Assembly: GCF_007741475.1 (NCBI RefSeq)
Contig: NZ_CP036261.1
Location: 6,697,798 to 6,761,797 of the forward strand
DNA from: Rosistilla ulvae
Lineage (GTDB): Bacteria; Planctomycetota; Planctomycetia; Pirellulales; Pirellulaceae
Reading direction: 5' to 3'
Length of the DNA: 64,000 bases
This document shows, piece after piece, positions 52,201 to 57,324 of the stretch; positions within the stretch are counted from its first letter, which is position 1; every line of letters begins with the position of its first letter. Under the pieces are notes generated by a model. That model had not been told where the DNA came from. It searched no databases and saw only the letters and a program-made list of their open reading frames with translations. A program made the position numbers and the translations under genes.

Positions 52201-55200
52201 CCACGCGGTAGACGTGCGTACCCGCGGCGAGCGTCGAAGTGGCGTTGGGCTGTGCGGTGGCGGTCATCGTTAATAGCGTCGCGCCAAGACTTCCCCCGCT
52301 GTCGACCAACGTGGTGCCGCTGCGATCCAGTTCGGCGATCAATTCATATTGCCCGCCACCACCGGGTTGGCTGCGGTAGACGCGGCGAGCAACAAAGTCG
52401 CCGGTCGCGGCAGGAAGCTTCGACAAGTCGACCTGCTGATTTGCGGCAACGTTGACCATGAAGGTCGGATCGCTGGCCAGCGATTCTCCACCAAACCGAT
52501 CGACAAAGGTGATCCGGTAGGTATACGCGCCTGCCGCCAGCGTGCTGCCGGTGTTCGTTGAAACGTTCGATACGATACCGGTCGCCGGTGGGCGAACGGA
52601 TTCCAAAAGAGGACCGCCAGGGGTCCCTTGAATCAACAGGTTTTCACCGATCACGTGGACGATATCGGTGTCATCGAAACGCGCCGGGACCACTAATTTC
52701 TGCGTCGCTTGGCCAAACGGCGTGTCGACGCGAACGAACAGGCCGTTGGTCGAATTGTCGGTCACGGTGTTGCCGCGGATATCGGGGCCGACGCGGTCGT
52801 AATCGCTGACAAACGCGTCGTTGCGTTGGTAAAGCGGCGAATTGAAATTCGTTTCCAGGAAGCTATCGCCGTCGGCGCTGATCGCCGCGTCGGCACTGTA
52901 TTTAATTTCGTTATGCAGCAGCGTTGGACGGGCTGCCGAAAGATGGATGGGATTGATCGTGCTCAACTGGCTGTTGACGAACACCTGCCCGCCGCCGTAC
53001 TGGAAATCGCCATGAGCGACGTAGTTTAGGAAGATTCCTTGTTGTTCCAGATTGGCGCGTCCCTCGGCGTTGTCGACGTCGTTTTTGAACTCGAGTCCGC
53101 CCCAACTGCCGCTGCTGGGTGTTGTCTGCAGAGGGTTGGTATCGACACCGATCGATTGATCGTCGTAGCTGGTGAACCGAACCTCGCCGTTACCTTGTCC
53201 GGAAACTCCCCCCGGAAGCGGCACCAAGTCACCGTTGTCATCGCGAAGATCATAATACGGCGTGCCGAGAACTTGCAGCGATCCGCCACTGAGGTCGACG
53301 CTGCTGCTGCTGCTCCCCGCGGAGATTCGCGCGTCGCTCAACTTAAAGATCGCTCCGGCATCGATCTGAACGTGGACGCCTTGTGGCACTTCCATCGTTG
53401 CGCCATCGGAGAGCGGCTGGTTCGACGCGCCCCCACGACCGATCTCATAGGCATAGTTGTCGCCCAGAGTCGTCATGTTGCCATCGAGACCGCCGTTGCC
53501 AACGATTCGCACCGTGTCTCCAGGGAGCGCGTCGGCAAACGCAGCTTGGATATTGTTGTACGGATTGTCTTGCGTTCCAATCGGCAATCCGAAGCCGATG
53601 CTGGTGGTGTGCGATTTGTCGACAAGCAACGTTCGCGGGTTGGTCGGTGTGCTCCCCTGGATTCCACCTTCGTCCAATACGCTGCGGAACCAGAAATTGA
53701 AATCGCCACCGGCGACCCCGTCGCCATCGCCATCGATCGCCGAACCCTGCGTGTCGACAATCTGCGAGCCTGAATCGGGAGTGAAGTTGACCAACAGCTC
53801 ATAGGCTCCTTCGCTGGTTCCTCCCATCCCGCTGTCGGCGAGCGACAGATCAAAGGCTTCGTTCCCCGCAGCCGAGACCGCCAGATAATATTCGCCCGGT
53901 TCGAGGTTCAATTCGATAAACGCATCTTCGCCGTAGTAGTCGTCGTTGCGGGCGACCAATTCCTGCACGCCACCGTTGTTGCGGTAGATCGACAGATAAG
54001 AATCCAACAGGCTCGCCGATCCGTCCAATCGCTCGGCAAACGTCTCGGCGGTGAATACACCCGCCTGGTCGACGAGGAACTTGTAGACATCGACGTCGCG
54101 GCTTTCGGGACGATACAGATGCTGGCCCAGCACATTGTCGACATCTCCCGGAATCGCAGGTTCGATCGGATTGACGCCGGTGTAATCGATCACGTTGCCG
54201 TTGTTGCTGGTCACGACACCCGCCAACAGGTCCTGTTCGCCACCGAGCGTGTAATTGTGAATCACCCCCGACGCGATCGTTCCGGGAGGCGCCTCGCCAG
54301 CAGAACCAACTCCTAGAGCCGACATGACCAAGGTCATCGCATGGGCGTAGTAGCTGAGTCGCGAGGCGTTGATCGGATCTGGGACGCTCGGTTCGTTAAA
54401 CCACGATTCCCCGGCGTCCATCAGGACCACGGTGCGACCAAAGGTGTGCGATTGTTGATCCGCTTGCGGTCTGTTGGCAACGGTGCCGAAGACGCCTCCC
54501 GGTCCACTCTCCACTCCGCTGACGACCAGATCGCCGGTGACGATTGTCAGGCTAACGCCATCGATTCCATTGACCCGATGCGATGCGGTCTCGATAAAGT
54601 CGATCCCCCAGCTGTCGCCCAACAGTTCAAAGATCTCGCGGACTCGCTCCTTTTGCGACGCAGTGATCGCATTGGACAGATTTTGCCCAAAGCCATTTTG
54701 ACCGTAGGGGAGGCTGGTGTTGAAGTTGTAGTACAGTTGCGAGATCGCGGGGGCCTCGACGCCGTCGTACAGATCGCCATCGGGAGACAGGAAGTGCGCG
54801 AATTGGTCGAAATCGCGGAGCCCCTGTTCATCGAAGCCACCTGGGAATTCCAAGACGTAGGGATCGAGCGCGCGGATCTCTTGCCGGATCACCGTGGCTG
54901 TCGATCCGTTCAACGTCCCCAACGACAACGCATCGGCGCCGGAAAAACTGCTGCCGACATCGCTGCTGACGCCCAAACGTGGATTGGTCGATACGATCGT
55001 TTGACCGTTGCGGGTGTCGATCGAAATTCCATCGAGAGTCGCTATCGGAGACAATTGCAAAGCCGGTTGAGTATCCAACGCGGCGAGGATCGCATCGCGA
55101 ACCTGCAGATTGTTCGCTCCCGCCGCGATCACGATCGCTCCTTCGGCCGTTGCGCTGATACTTGTCGCCGAATCGGTAAACTCCAGCGTGACGCTCGAAC

Positions 55201-57196
55201 CATCGGTCAACGAAACGGTCATCTGATCGCGGGGAAGCAACGAGATCAGAGGATCGACAAAGTTGATGTCGTCGGCGGTACCGGTGAACCGCAACACCGC
55301 GGGATCAACCTCGACCGGACGAATCGTGTGTTCTTGCGACGCGACGTCGTCGCTACTGCCCACGCGCAATCGGAAGGTCGCGGCACCGCTGGGATTGCCA
55401 ACCAAGAAATTGTCAGCCAATACCGGGATCTCACCGAGATCTCGGATGGTCGTCGTTCCCGAACCGTCGCTGTATCGGTCGAACGTCAAAACGGCGCGAT
55501 CCAGGCTCGGATCGTAGCTGATGCTGGTCGGAAGGACGACGACATCGTCGTTTCCAGAGACCGTTTCGTTCGTCAAGATCAACTGATAGAAGTCGGGCTG
55601 TACGACGCGTGGCTGGGTGGCCAAGATCGTCGGATCGCTGGAGGTCGTGACCGCTGTGGCCGCCAGATCGTCGTCGTTGAAATAGACGACGATTTGATTT
55701 TTCTGTTGAGCCAAAGTCCCCGATGCATCGCGGCCGATCGGCTGTGGAACCACGGCGACCACTTGGGCGCCAAGTTCCAATTCGAAGTAGAGGGTTTCGA
55801 TGTCGTCGTTGACACCATCGATTTCAAAACCGTTGATATTTGCCGGTTCAAACAACAGACCGCCGACGTTTTGCGCAGTCGAAACGGTCCGCACCCCTTC
55901 GATTCCCCGACTGGCGTCGTCGAACCCAAAGACGCGCACGCGATAGCTGTCGTCGGGTAGATTTTCGCTGAACCGCGCCGTCACGACGCGTTGCGTGTCA
56001 TCCAACCCCAAATAGCCCGGCGTGATCGTGATGTCGTTCCCGTTGCCAAAGATCCCATCGACCGACCGCGTGATCTCGATCCCGCTGGCCAGCGTCGCCG
56101 CATCGATCGCATCGTCGCTGGCAAAACGGACGGTCAGTTCGTTCGGAGCAACACTCAACAGATTGCGCGAGGACAACGTGCCCAGATCCAACGCCCCGGT
56201 ACCACTGGGAAAGTCCTGAGTGCTTGCAAACAAGCTGCCGGCATCGGGGTTGATCCCGATCAATTGCGGCCCAGATTCGGAATCGTCGGTAGTTGGCAGG
56301 CCGACCTTGTCGCGCGTGCCGACGTTGTCGATCAAGGTTTGCAGCGAATTGACAACCACGCCCCCGGCTTCGGGGCTGATCGCCGAAATCGCAAACTCGC
56401 GGGTTTGAAGGAACTCCTGCGGCTGCGCATCTTGAGCGGTCTGGCCCAATGCACCCATCGCGGGAGAGAATCCACGCAAGGTCTGCGCCCCACCGCTCTG
56501 AACGTCGGTCAGCGTCAGCACTTGGCCAATTTCATGCAACACTGAATTCGCAATCGATTGCGATGTGTACCGCAGATCCCCAGAGGAGAGCGCATCGACC
56601 GGGGTTATCGTGCCGGCAGCAAACTGACTCTGGATATTGTCGACGAACACCGTGCCGATCGAACTGCCAACCACCGCGGTGTTGGGCCCGCCCGCCCCGT
56701 CGCGAACATCGTTCTGCAAGGTCGTGCCGACGGTCAGCGGCAGATTGCCGACCGTGTTGCCGATCAGCAGCGTGTAATACTCGCTGGCACCATTGATCGG
56801 GGCCGCTCCCGCATCGCCGATGAAGATGTCGACATCCAACTCTTGTCCAGCAGCCAACGGGCTAGCCGAGTTTTCGCTGGCGTCAGGGATGTTCAAAAGA
56901 CCACTGCGCACCTGCGCCAAAACCGCGTTGGCGATCTGCGCTTCGTTGCCGGCAGAAAACCCAAAGCCGGTGGCATCAAACGGCGCCACGCTGTTGCCGC
57001 TTTTATCGCTCAGTTGCCCCTGACCGGATTCGACAAAGTCGAGAACGAAAGTCAGCGAGTTCGCATCCAACAGCTGACGTGCTTCGAGCACCTCGTGCCG
57101 TAACGTTCGTCGCGACAGACGGTTGCGCCGTTTCGCACCCATGTCTTGTCGGCGATTTTTTTTGATCGAAAGCTGGCGTTCGATGCTTTTCTTCAT
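37208..57196 (-). CDS. Giant (6662 aa) secreted multidomain protein with two degenerate zincin domains and dockerin
   Basis: One uninterrupted 20-kb frame starts at an ATG with AAGGAA seven bases upstream. The basic N-terminus carries LEARQLL at residues 37-43. Domain order mirrors the 8512-residue protein: zincin-like 1 with HEIGQVLTLTD (His221; second and third ligands replaced by Gln225 and Asp231); Ig-like segment; FEFD module; zincin-like 2, where HExxHxxGxxH is replaced by TLVMSALGVGS (Thr955 to Ser965); PPC-like domain; beta-helix regions (about 53700-50950); PPC (50600-50050); propeller/lectin-like region with FEFD modules (about 49450-45200); second beta-helix (44950-44400); more FEFD modules (43800-42500); GEVEDY; tandem-95 repeats; dockerin; acidic tail ending LDEFWSNF. 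The RGQLGT-type block of the paralogue is missing, which with fewer tandem-95 units explains much of the size difference. It is probably a structural surface or matrix protein without peptidase activity. Confidence 0.9.
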   Translation of the reverse strand: MKKSIERQLSIKKNRRQDMGAKRRNRLSRRTLRHEVLEARQLLDANSLTFVLDFVESGQGQLSDKSGNSVAPFDATGFGFSAGNEAQIANAVLAQVRSGLLNIPDASENSASPLAAGQELDVDIFIGDAGAAPINGASEYYTLLIGNTVGNLPLTVGTTLQNDVRDGAGGPNTAVVGSSIGTVFVDNIQSQFAAGTITPVDALSSGDLRYTSQSIANSVLHEIGQVLTLTDVQSGGAQTLRGFSPAMGALGQTAQDAQPQEFLQTREFAISAISPEAGGVVVNSLQTLIDNVGTRDKVGLPTTDDSESGPQLIGINPDAGSLFASTQDFPSGTGALDLGTLSSRNLLSVAPNELTVRFASDDAIDAATLASGIEITRSVDGIFGNGNDITITPGYLGLDDTQRVVTARFSENLPDDSYRVRVFGFDDASRGIEGVRTVSTAQNVGGLLFEPANINGFEIDGVNDDIETLYFELELGAQVVAVVPQPIGRDASGTLAQQKNQIVVYFNDDDLAATAVTTSSDPTILATQPRVVQPDFYQLILTNETVSGNDDVVVLPTSISYDPSLDRAVLTFDRYSDGSGTTTIRDLGEIPVLADNFLVGNPSGAATFRLRVGSSDDVASQEHTIRPVEVDPAVLRFTGTADDINFVDPLISLLPRDQMTVSLTDGSSVTLEFTDSATSISATAEGAIVIAAGANNLQVRDAILAALDTQPALQLSPIATLDGISIDTRNGQTIVSTNPRLGVSSDVGSSFSGADALSLGTLNGSTATVIRQEIRALDPYVLEFPGGFDEQGLRDFDQFAHFLSPDGDLYDGVEAPAISQLYYNFNTSLPYGQNGFGQNLSNAITASQKERVREIFELLGDSWGIDFIETASHRVNGIDGVSLTIVTGDLVVSGVESGPGGVFGTVANRPQADQQSHTFGRTVVLMDAGESWFNEPSVPDPINASRLSYYAHAMTLVMSALGVGSAGEAPPGTIASGVIHNYTLGGEQDLLAGVVTSNNGNVIDYTGVNPIEPAIPGDVDNVLGQHLYRPESRDVDVYKFLVDQAGVFTAETFAERLDGSASLLDSYLSIYRNNGGVQELVARNDDYYGEDAFIELNLEPGEYYLAVSAAGNEAFDLSLADSGMGGTSEGAYELLVNFTPDSGSQIVDTQGSAIDGDGDGVAGGDFNFWFRSVLDEGGIQGSTPTNPRTLLVDKSHTTSIGFGLPIGTQDNPYNNIQAAFADALPGDTVRIVGNGGLDGNMTTLGDNYAYEIGRGGASNQPLSDGATMEVPQGVHVQIDAGAIFKLSDARISAGSSSSSVDLSGGSLQVLGTPYYDLRDDNGDLVPLPGGVSGQGNGEVRFTSYDDQSIGVDTNPLQTTPSSGSWGGLEFKNDVDNAEGRANLEQQGIFLNYVAHGDFQYGGGQVFVNSQLSTINPIHLSAARPTLLHNEIKYSADAAISADGDSFLETNFNSPLYQRNDAFVSDYDRVGPDIRGNTVTDNSTNGLFVRVDTPFGQATQKLVVPARFDDTDIVHVIGENLLIQGTPGGPLLESVRPPATGIVSNVSTNTGSTLAAGAYTYRITFVDRFGGESLASDPTFMVNVAANQQVDLSKLPAATGDFVARRVYRSQPGGGGQYELIAELDRSGTTLVDSGGSLGATLLTMTATAQPNATSTLAAGTHVYRVGLMNEDPVLGDTDVVFAEVITVATTAGQQVQIDQLTGLQTSISPITELAISGANTGGLTQERVIYRLNPGSGFFDIVGRIPMNQTSFIDDGTVLSVGADGVGQPDDLPVIDATRLRARPDARLAIDAGIIVKVDGSRIETGYGAQLIAEGVDGRQVLFTSLADDRYGAGGTFDTNGNQALVGPAAGDWGGIHIGPNGTASIDFAYIAHAGGVVETGGTFAGFNALEIIQSDVRVANTTFEFNASGLGGQAGVQRDGHGFNEPAVIFVRDAQPVIVDNVIQNNSVGDTAAISINVNALNSEIVLDYGRQTGESDRRDDIRSNFGPLIDGNRLGDNTINGLAVRGGTLTTEVVWDDTDIVHVVDNFRPDIQGGPELIQIPDLFSYGGLRLQSAPQESLVVKFGAGAEIIATGRPLDIEDRIGGSLHVLGAPGFPVVLTSLADDTVGAGFDPSGQALNDTNGDGTATVPTAGDWQGLVLDKFSNDRNVETINELESPNRVQSQEAAGNNANPSAAEFLGDLATAETSSDENLRLGFTVHGVISQPSDVDVYSFNAKAGTEVWIDIDRTSYALDTIIEIININGDIIALSDNSQSESTQTTTLLSNPSLLPADRVNVLQRDPFGPTNEIDGSFRDDYTTNLYDAGMRLTLPGSVGAPSTFFVRVRSNNQAPTNPQPRDIQNDPADGIAYENDLVGDGLTSGTYQLQLRIGELQEHGGSTIRQAEIRYATAGIEVRGLPLHSPLLGEASEPMTGTSDGNDTIGGAIDLGSLNATDRAALSAAGQIFDLSGSGRTDDVDWFGFQIAPDSVDPLIAGAQHTPVVIDVDYADGLARPNTTIWLFGRPDNGGVSGNEIRLLAFGTDSNILDDQGGPNEGVDQDDLSRGSGGPLDAWLGTMELSAGNYYVAITNNSRISDQLEQFQTANPSNPLTRVEPITSVQRISSDHDFNNDGVQDNYAFGVIPTTGAATATPPVTVAFDGNSNRIDYTLSDVVLYVTTSTTLSTYDPFTGRRESVVSNSTDGGTVYSVRDIAMRPDGNLYGFGENGAINDANYDSFLRLSTEGGDSEKVGDAGIETYELNDAEDAAARARSNSQSTTARNGDGLSFEAITYVGANGNSTSLGQNADDLALISVSQRADSSVDALHDTNWIFRHNPSNGTGISSPSSDRSNANSVVDGGPGTYESGTEVVERGYIDTDIDLIANTQSAMIDVLSSVSFDEELLSLTQFGGTATLEFDAGLSIDFDLNFGALGDGDLVSITDSDGGIHFIEVDTGVILQATETGGLTNISDGDTLTVTTASGFPIEFEFDSNGSLNDPNRTAIGFQATDSAATIATAIETAVNLLDIDGLSAVAVGDQVDITGEQSISVLSSGLTTIGAAGIVNAGAVPLSINAFATSEQIAEAFGTFEGVNFPFDLDSVAVGSSTTFAGATDISVLTASATYMTVSGDPLTAGVQPGNLPVAMLVGESEGELATRLADFLKSINFDVDQYGTKLVSVDGFFNHPGTSAAFGVQDSPNVQALSGVGGSPFGPGEITGLASVETNAFGGGGDRVELFAVSEKGDLYRVVGNTGGSAFQLGSSSNRGDYIASLTDANGDAIRFSGLTVGPRNLDGGRLSETLFGVAADGTIYAFDTMGRPQAVFANGQTSLATGQSGVTGLAFSNLDVNLWHVSNSNPDNGNPSSGQDGVGVDPTPDGNVYRGVEGSGGGNHLYFGFDNPRTSGNLQTGQWGGIYDIGNTGIVGDYSGDYLTYNFPGGALGSMESNPLDLSAYSSADRPALYFNYYLETENANEDLTGARSSTNHDDWMLDSFRVFAAGEDGVWRLLATNNSDRTDAGGSPDGFFTNGGLNPSQPQAYNGGSRDEFDELVAGGTDLVQELYDVGDNGAPDSWRQARVSLDDFAGQSGVRIRFDFSTAGSMGVGNPFQGGEELRAVAGSQIADEQLVTLQGGINLEFDKGLELRIPSAVSLPTGGYIQIDQHRFTFQEGGPEVVGDGTVNFSLTDTPAAIAARLQAELTSAGLPSFLDPVQGNRLSVVDVTSSRLSVDLPADMVVSQPGVALGNTPIVVHSGMTADEVALAVQASLATALNVAGTEDFTDAYPIRNGYLIKVYGYSVVDSGPLGLTQDSNEFDGYDLPGDQFGQFTSSSLDNSFRAQDNAYRGVYIDDIIVGFRERGEMVINSASGQTAFTANLEYEPYLENGVKAETDLGYYQVEIRIGADYGYDGSDGGIRDLVVDRTFNTNDRLATGVSLIAPAPDQVYDGQTFTLSDGTDTVTFEFDDSTLLPGSLGYGLSGAGNVRVPFDPSGAMSQAGLGRSIRDAINGAQSQSVLDITASMSDGSVDGAATVLGSTSNSHIVALHGVVAVDNFGNANFADLNNQLPTAFDADGNPIPDDYILHGVDIFNSAEGGDRNRRRDQGQVLLQGNVISDSLLYGINIIPGDRDADNSPLAGTLPHAGPPRATQEFNDERLAPGVSVFNNIVVASGTAGIRISGEATEDAAVPFARIVNNTVYGNSDTAGIGIQVQNNAGPTLSNNIVANVGIGVSVDASSDATTEISTSLYYRTGTASTYRGGDLGTSSVLITDATTPVFVDPENRNFYPAVDSPAIDSSREGINDRSYLLTIKGPLGIGASPILAPDRDVTGQFRNDDPSTSASGTGQNVFKDLGAFERSDFTGPVASLLTPQDNDSGGQDKDPNDTYVQLTQGSLNFFEILISDINGTGPDVATIDPNFGPAPDPADPTIDLSAVSITENGRLLVEGVDYSLGFSPTNGKILLTPLTGIWRPESIYEITLNNRDRMVLAAPTGSAVQDGDQVQVTDENGVVATLEYDSGYVLVVPQTFTLVVPTNGGSGVQDGETFTLQDQNGVERVFELNSDSNFSASRTPIEFETTDTATQLRDKILAAINAVITNLPAGESTQLQPVAVGTDRIQIGNHPSLDLSTTGDEQSGLTQEGTVAAGVQDGELITVTHPGGTTVFEFDTAAVSMITNGNRRIAIQPTATHEEIAAAIAQAVRSAGVQLDAARDLGQGVVQLGGTSDVTVDVGGSAVGAIGTPGVEHGLQLTVPVDAAGIPSVADGTNFSLTIAGSTVTFEFNDLDVDPATTPGTQVIGLRKPDPANPGSNVLRTADELAQEIASVIENSSLDLVPTATIGGIVELNEPLGTTFDLNTSGLTASGVAGGAIPVAFSPLNFDSSQMALELVRAINGIDIASDPNDGPFAGLASLRGSDTLFLSGVTSVVDANNDMIVGSVAAIRDVAGNVLSPNRANSETQFTILTPGLSLDFGDAPIDSLLADNGARHVIVPGSVSLGSQPTTSEMDANVVGGLADGDAGEDGVDFRQAFFHPDYTSSLIQVDVQGVGILDAWVDFNRDGDFDDLGEQIISMRSVSTGTEMIAVPAPMEGTFKVGPTYARFRVSQIGGVDSTGIAVGGEVEDYLVENLPGPPPVANPGGVVDTYTTAEDTRLIVSSPSLGILQNDGPGLSVFDADGTGFPKQIEIDGGAGIVQLESDGSFVFEPAPNFFGTGTFTYRAFDGQMPSNEFGTVTLTVTPVNDEPVAVDDPAGTPAFRYLEDQVVRIPLSVLLANDGGFPANEAALENLRISSVAGITPTVPGSPTVPVTVEIIDDASTTEPMVEIHPQQHSVGIAQFIYHVTDDGMTDGESRPKTSAIPATVTLEFLKVNDAPVPDEAAHAGLNLTVSEDLPSDISIDSILNDDDPAPNRISDRDIFELTYQEVVLSPDAEGLFPGGIQLATENGGTAVLSTNAAGDPVIRYTPPANFFGTDAIFYRIGDVDTATNGYEPPVSATPSGMPQSYLPTTAPADPDNPPADYLQLADGSWVRLQDDAKSTVGRITLTVSPQNDPPVIGTTQFESLEDQPVVFDDAIAYFGIADGPNETGSVTISATGNVLTTTEGGTIEIVGNRLTYTPPANFFGLDEIHLTVTDAGTPSLHTDVTITATVRPVNDAPFDPNASTPTSVNAIEDDNNLIIDLGQMFTDKLVNQSGTDESTDPDNVGNVPQTLVVQGVRLAAGAPAGAAVSLLENGSVRVTLPRDYFTEIDAVTSAQSPLDLIYTLSDQGISFVDDGNGGFVAQSDPKTVDVPLQLKVFPVNDAPLGRVHRLVDRVTEDTALTLDVSELIPTDAIVAGLGVGESLPGTLDSAGPSEDLGGNAIKDDANETLSQHLIVLSPNASSAEITTSRGGTVLFIDTDSDATNGFEQIRYTPPLNFASSSASVIDTFTYTIQDDGVSYSLDANGNPVANATPLRSTATVEIEVVPVNDPPQFVIDQNVTVSEDTTLYDVNDPGHVTLPGFVKSVRPGPADALDEASQNVRFQITTTNPGLFDQLTIDEGGVTTQRPDISIAPNGDLDFKLQLNQNGIAIVTVTAIDDDPSNPMQSSSQEFTITVGAVNDPPEFGYPNAPDDPNRIIVPEGSGFYLDADWASPIASGPASALDEQGQAVNFDVTTDRPELFALAPSITAAGALRFTPAPNQNGDAVVTITAVDTGASDGGNNNRSQSVLMTITIVPVNDIPVPMNDTYTTDENTLLQIPGPGVLINDTDVDGDVLFVNAFGGKDPGVLTGTTALGATVTFVLNGQNEADGGFIYDPTGSVALDRLTDGESLVDSFTYQVVDSNGFPGSVSGRVSITVAGRNDAPRLATDGIRVASNRVTIIDVMDLVEDPESTLGSGAGVDAESLAVALAAQNGTLTNNGDGTLSYNPRENYRGSDSFQFTIADEQGNRSGPLTLLLEVGETPITVNDAVRTSLGRPVDIDVLANDQGVAGALDPNSLRITTPPAVSVGTVLVQANGVVRFAPANGFVGVARFEYTVADVFGLRSDPTSVVVSVSEYPGQNPSNFRDVNDSGEVSPIDALIVINHLNRQTENDVDQLIANGTISISDGPFLDVNGDGFVTPADALTIINYLNSTSGTSGEFQPAPTPDVSSVVVGAATWMQPEPEEPEELTVEAATGLALGQWAVEASRGDDLDQAIDEIADAKELEPTAEGLDEFWSNF
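37466..37706 (-). other. Dockerin type I domain of the 6662-aa giant
   Basis: Two calcium-loop/helix units are visible: DVNDSGEVSPIDALIVINHL and DVNGDGFVTPADALTIINYL. The linker (NRQTENDVDQL) closely resembles that of the 8512-aa protein (NRSTENNVDAL), supporting common descent. Confidence 0.92.
37720..41930 (-). repeat. Tandem-95/cadherin-like repeat array (6662-aa giant)
   Basis: A series of Ig-fold-type units is joined by VNDEP, VNDAP, NDPP and VNDIP linkers, with TAEDT/SEDT-type first strands and IRYTPP/LTYTPPANFFG strands. It is shorter than the array of the 8512-aa paralogue. Confidence 0.85.
41935..42400 (-). other. GEVEDY domain (6662-aa giant)
   Basis: SLDFGDAPIDSLLADNGARHVI, LDAWVDFNRDGDFDDLGEQI and VGGEVEDYLVEN are the successive signatures of this beta domain. 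Confidence 0.88.
54110..54870 (-). other. Zincin-like domain 2, active site lost (6662-aa giant)
   Basis: The helix ASQKERVREIFELLGDSWG matches the paralogue's SAQQEERFREILDIYGEAYG. The following segment AHAMTLVMSALGVGSAGEAP aligns with VALHEIGHILGLGHSYDLP, with all three His and the Glu replaced (Thr955, Leu956, Ser959, Ser965). Confidence 0.8.
56450..57065 (-). other. Zincin-like domain 1, active site degraded (6662-aa giant)
   Basis: LTFVLDFVESGQG starts the domain. A helix SQSIANSVLHEIGQVLTLTD retains His221 and Glu222 but has Gln225 and Asp231 where the second and third zinc ligands should be. Confidence 0.75.
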
Positions 57197-57228
57197 CGAT
57201 GGTTTCCTTGGGAACTGACCAAACGACT

Positions 57229-57249
57229 CGGCAGCACAGATTGCTGCCG
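57229..57249 (-). promoter_or_regulatory. Hairpin in the leader of the 6662-aa giant gene
   Basis: An 8-bp perfect stem CGGCAGCA/TGCTGCCG with a 5-base loop lies 32 bp before the start codon and about 20 bp before the ribosome-binding site. No U-tract follows on the minus strand, so a role in mRNA stability or translation is more likely than termination. Confidence 0.45.
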
Positions 57250-57299
57250 GTCGCTTGAAATCGCTTTGTAACGAATGGATTTGGGCTAGTTTCAGTCAA

Positions 57300-57324
57300 T
57301 AACTCGAAACTTAAACTTCCGAGT
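57300..57324 (-). terminator. Weak terminator candidate behind the partial giant gene
   Basis: Directly after the stop codon, the minus strand reads ACTCGGAA, a 7-base loop and TTTCGAGT (eight pairs, one G-U), then TATTGACTG. The stem is AT-rich and the U-tract poor, so read-through into the next giant gene is possible. Confidence 0.4.
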
